This document shows positions 5,040 through 5,059 of a stretch of 5,059 nt of DNA, piece by piece. This DNA comes from Alphaproteobacteria bacterium (lineage in GTDB: Bacteria; Pseudomonadota; Alphaproteobacteria; BOG-932; Roseiterribacteraceae), in contig CAJCJC010000023.1 of NCBI GenBank assembly GCA_903970575.1, positions 1 through 5,059 of the forward strand, read 5' to 3'. A program made the translations under genes and the position numbers. How positions within the stretch are numbered: position 1 is the first letter of the stretch; every line of letters begins with the position of its first letter. The notes under the pieces were generated by a model. That model was not told the origin of the DNA. It searched no databases and worked only from the letters and a program-made list of their open reading frames with translations.

Positions 5040-5049
5040 CGCCGATTAT
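5035..5049. promoter_or_regulatory. Perfect 15-bp palindrome over the -10 box and possible start codon
   Basis: ATAATCG (5035-5041) and CGATTAT (5043-5049) are exact inverted repeats around one C. The palindrome covers most of the TATAAT box and the expected start site, the classical position for a repressor. It is the second perfect 7-base-arm palindrome within 40 bases, which makes chance less likely. Confidence 0.4.
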
Positions 5050-5059
5050 GGCGAACTTG

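Noticed and set aside
5048..5059. Possible plus-strand gene start (ATG GCG AAC TTG)
   Set aside because: Only four codons are visible and there is no ribosome site, so a coding call is not supportable.

Overview
The window looks like chromosomal DNA of a GC-rich alphaproteobacterium (about 60% GC by eye). Protein style (Tat signal, Pro/Ala-rich lipoprotein tail, short overlapping operons) and sigma-F-like promoter boxes resembling those described in Caulobacter support this. The genus cannot be fixed from 5 kb. Every convincing gene is on the minus strand; any plus-strand gene would begin only at the extreme right edge.

Read in the direction of transcription (right to left), the layout is as follows. 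(1) 4988-5059 is an intergenic stretch with two perfect palindromes and a plus-strand extended -10 box. (2) 4978-4280 encodes a SlyB-like glycine-zipper lipoprotein with an extra Pro/Ala/Ser tail, followed 9 bases later by a YjbQ/UPF0047 gene (4270-3854). (3) A short spacer carries an ECF-type promoter (3844-3819). (4) A four-helix cytochrome b (3782-3141) overlaps by ATGA with a Tat-exported molybdopterin oxidoreductase of the YedY/MsrP family (3144-2380). (5) An AT-rich 94-base spacer carries a second promoter with the same boxes and spacing (2364-2339). (6) A small exported methionine-rich protein follows, with 14 MxKDx-type pentapeptides (2285-1947). (7) After a strong hairpin comes an exported redoxin with a CPYC active site (1866-1273). 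(8) An aldo/keto reductase (1149-154) is followed by the 5' end of a formaldehyde-activating enzyme gene, cut by the window edge (128-1).

The centre of the window is best read as a periplasmic methionine-oxidation defence module. The Met-rich peptide (MrpX-like) would be a sacrificial sink for hypochlorite-type oxidants. The YedY1-like molybdoenzyme would reduce the methionine sulfoxide back, and the cytochrome b would feed it electrons from the membrane quinone pool. This set is known from Azospira suillum (MrpX/YedY1 under SigF/NrsF), so the concept is not new. The points of interest here are that two separate transcription units share a near-identical promoter (TGTAACTTT-N13-CGAA), that the oxidoreductase carries a possible lipobox, and that a CPYC redoxin lies directly downstream. 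No sigF/nrsF genes are in the window.

No tRNA, rRNA, CRISPR array, insertion sequence or phage gene was seen. No gene-free stretch exceeds 300 bases; the largest gap, 1150-1272, shows a ribosome binding site for the aldo/keto reductase but no promoter I trust.
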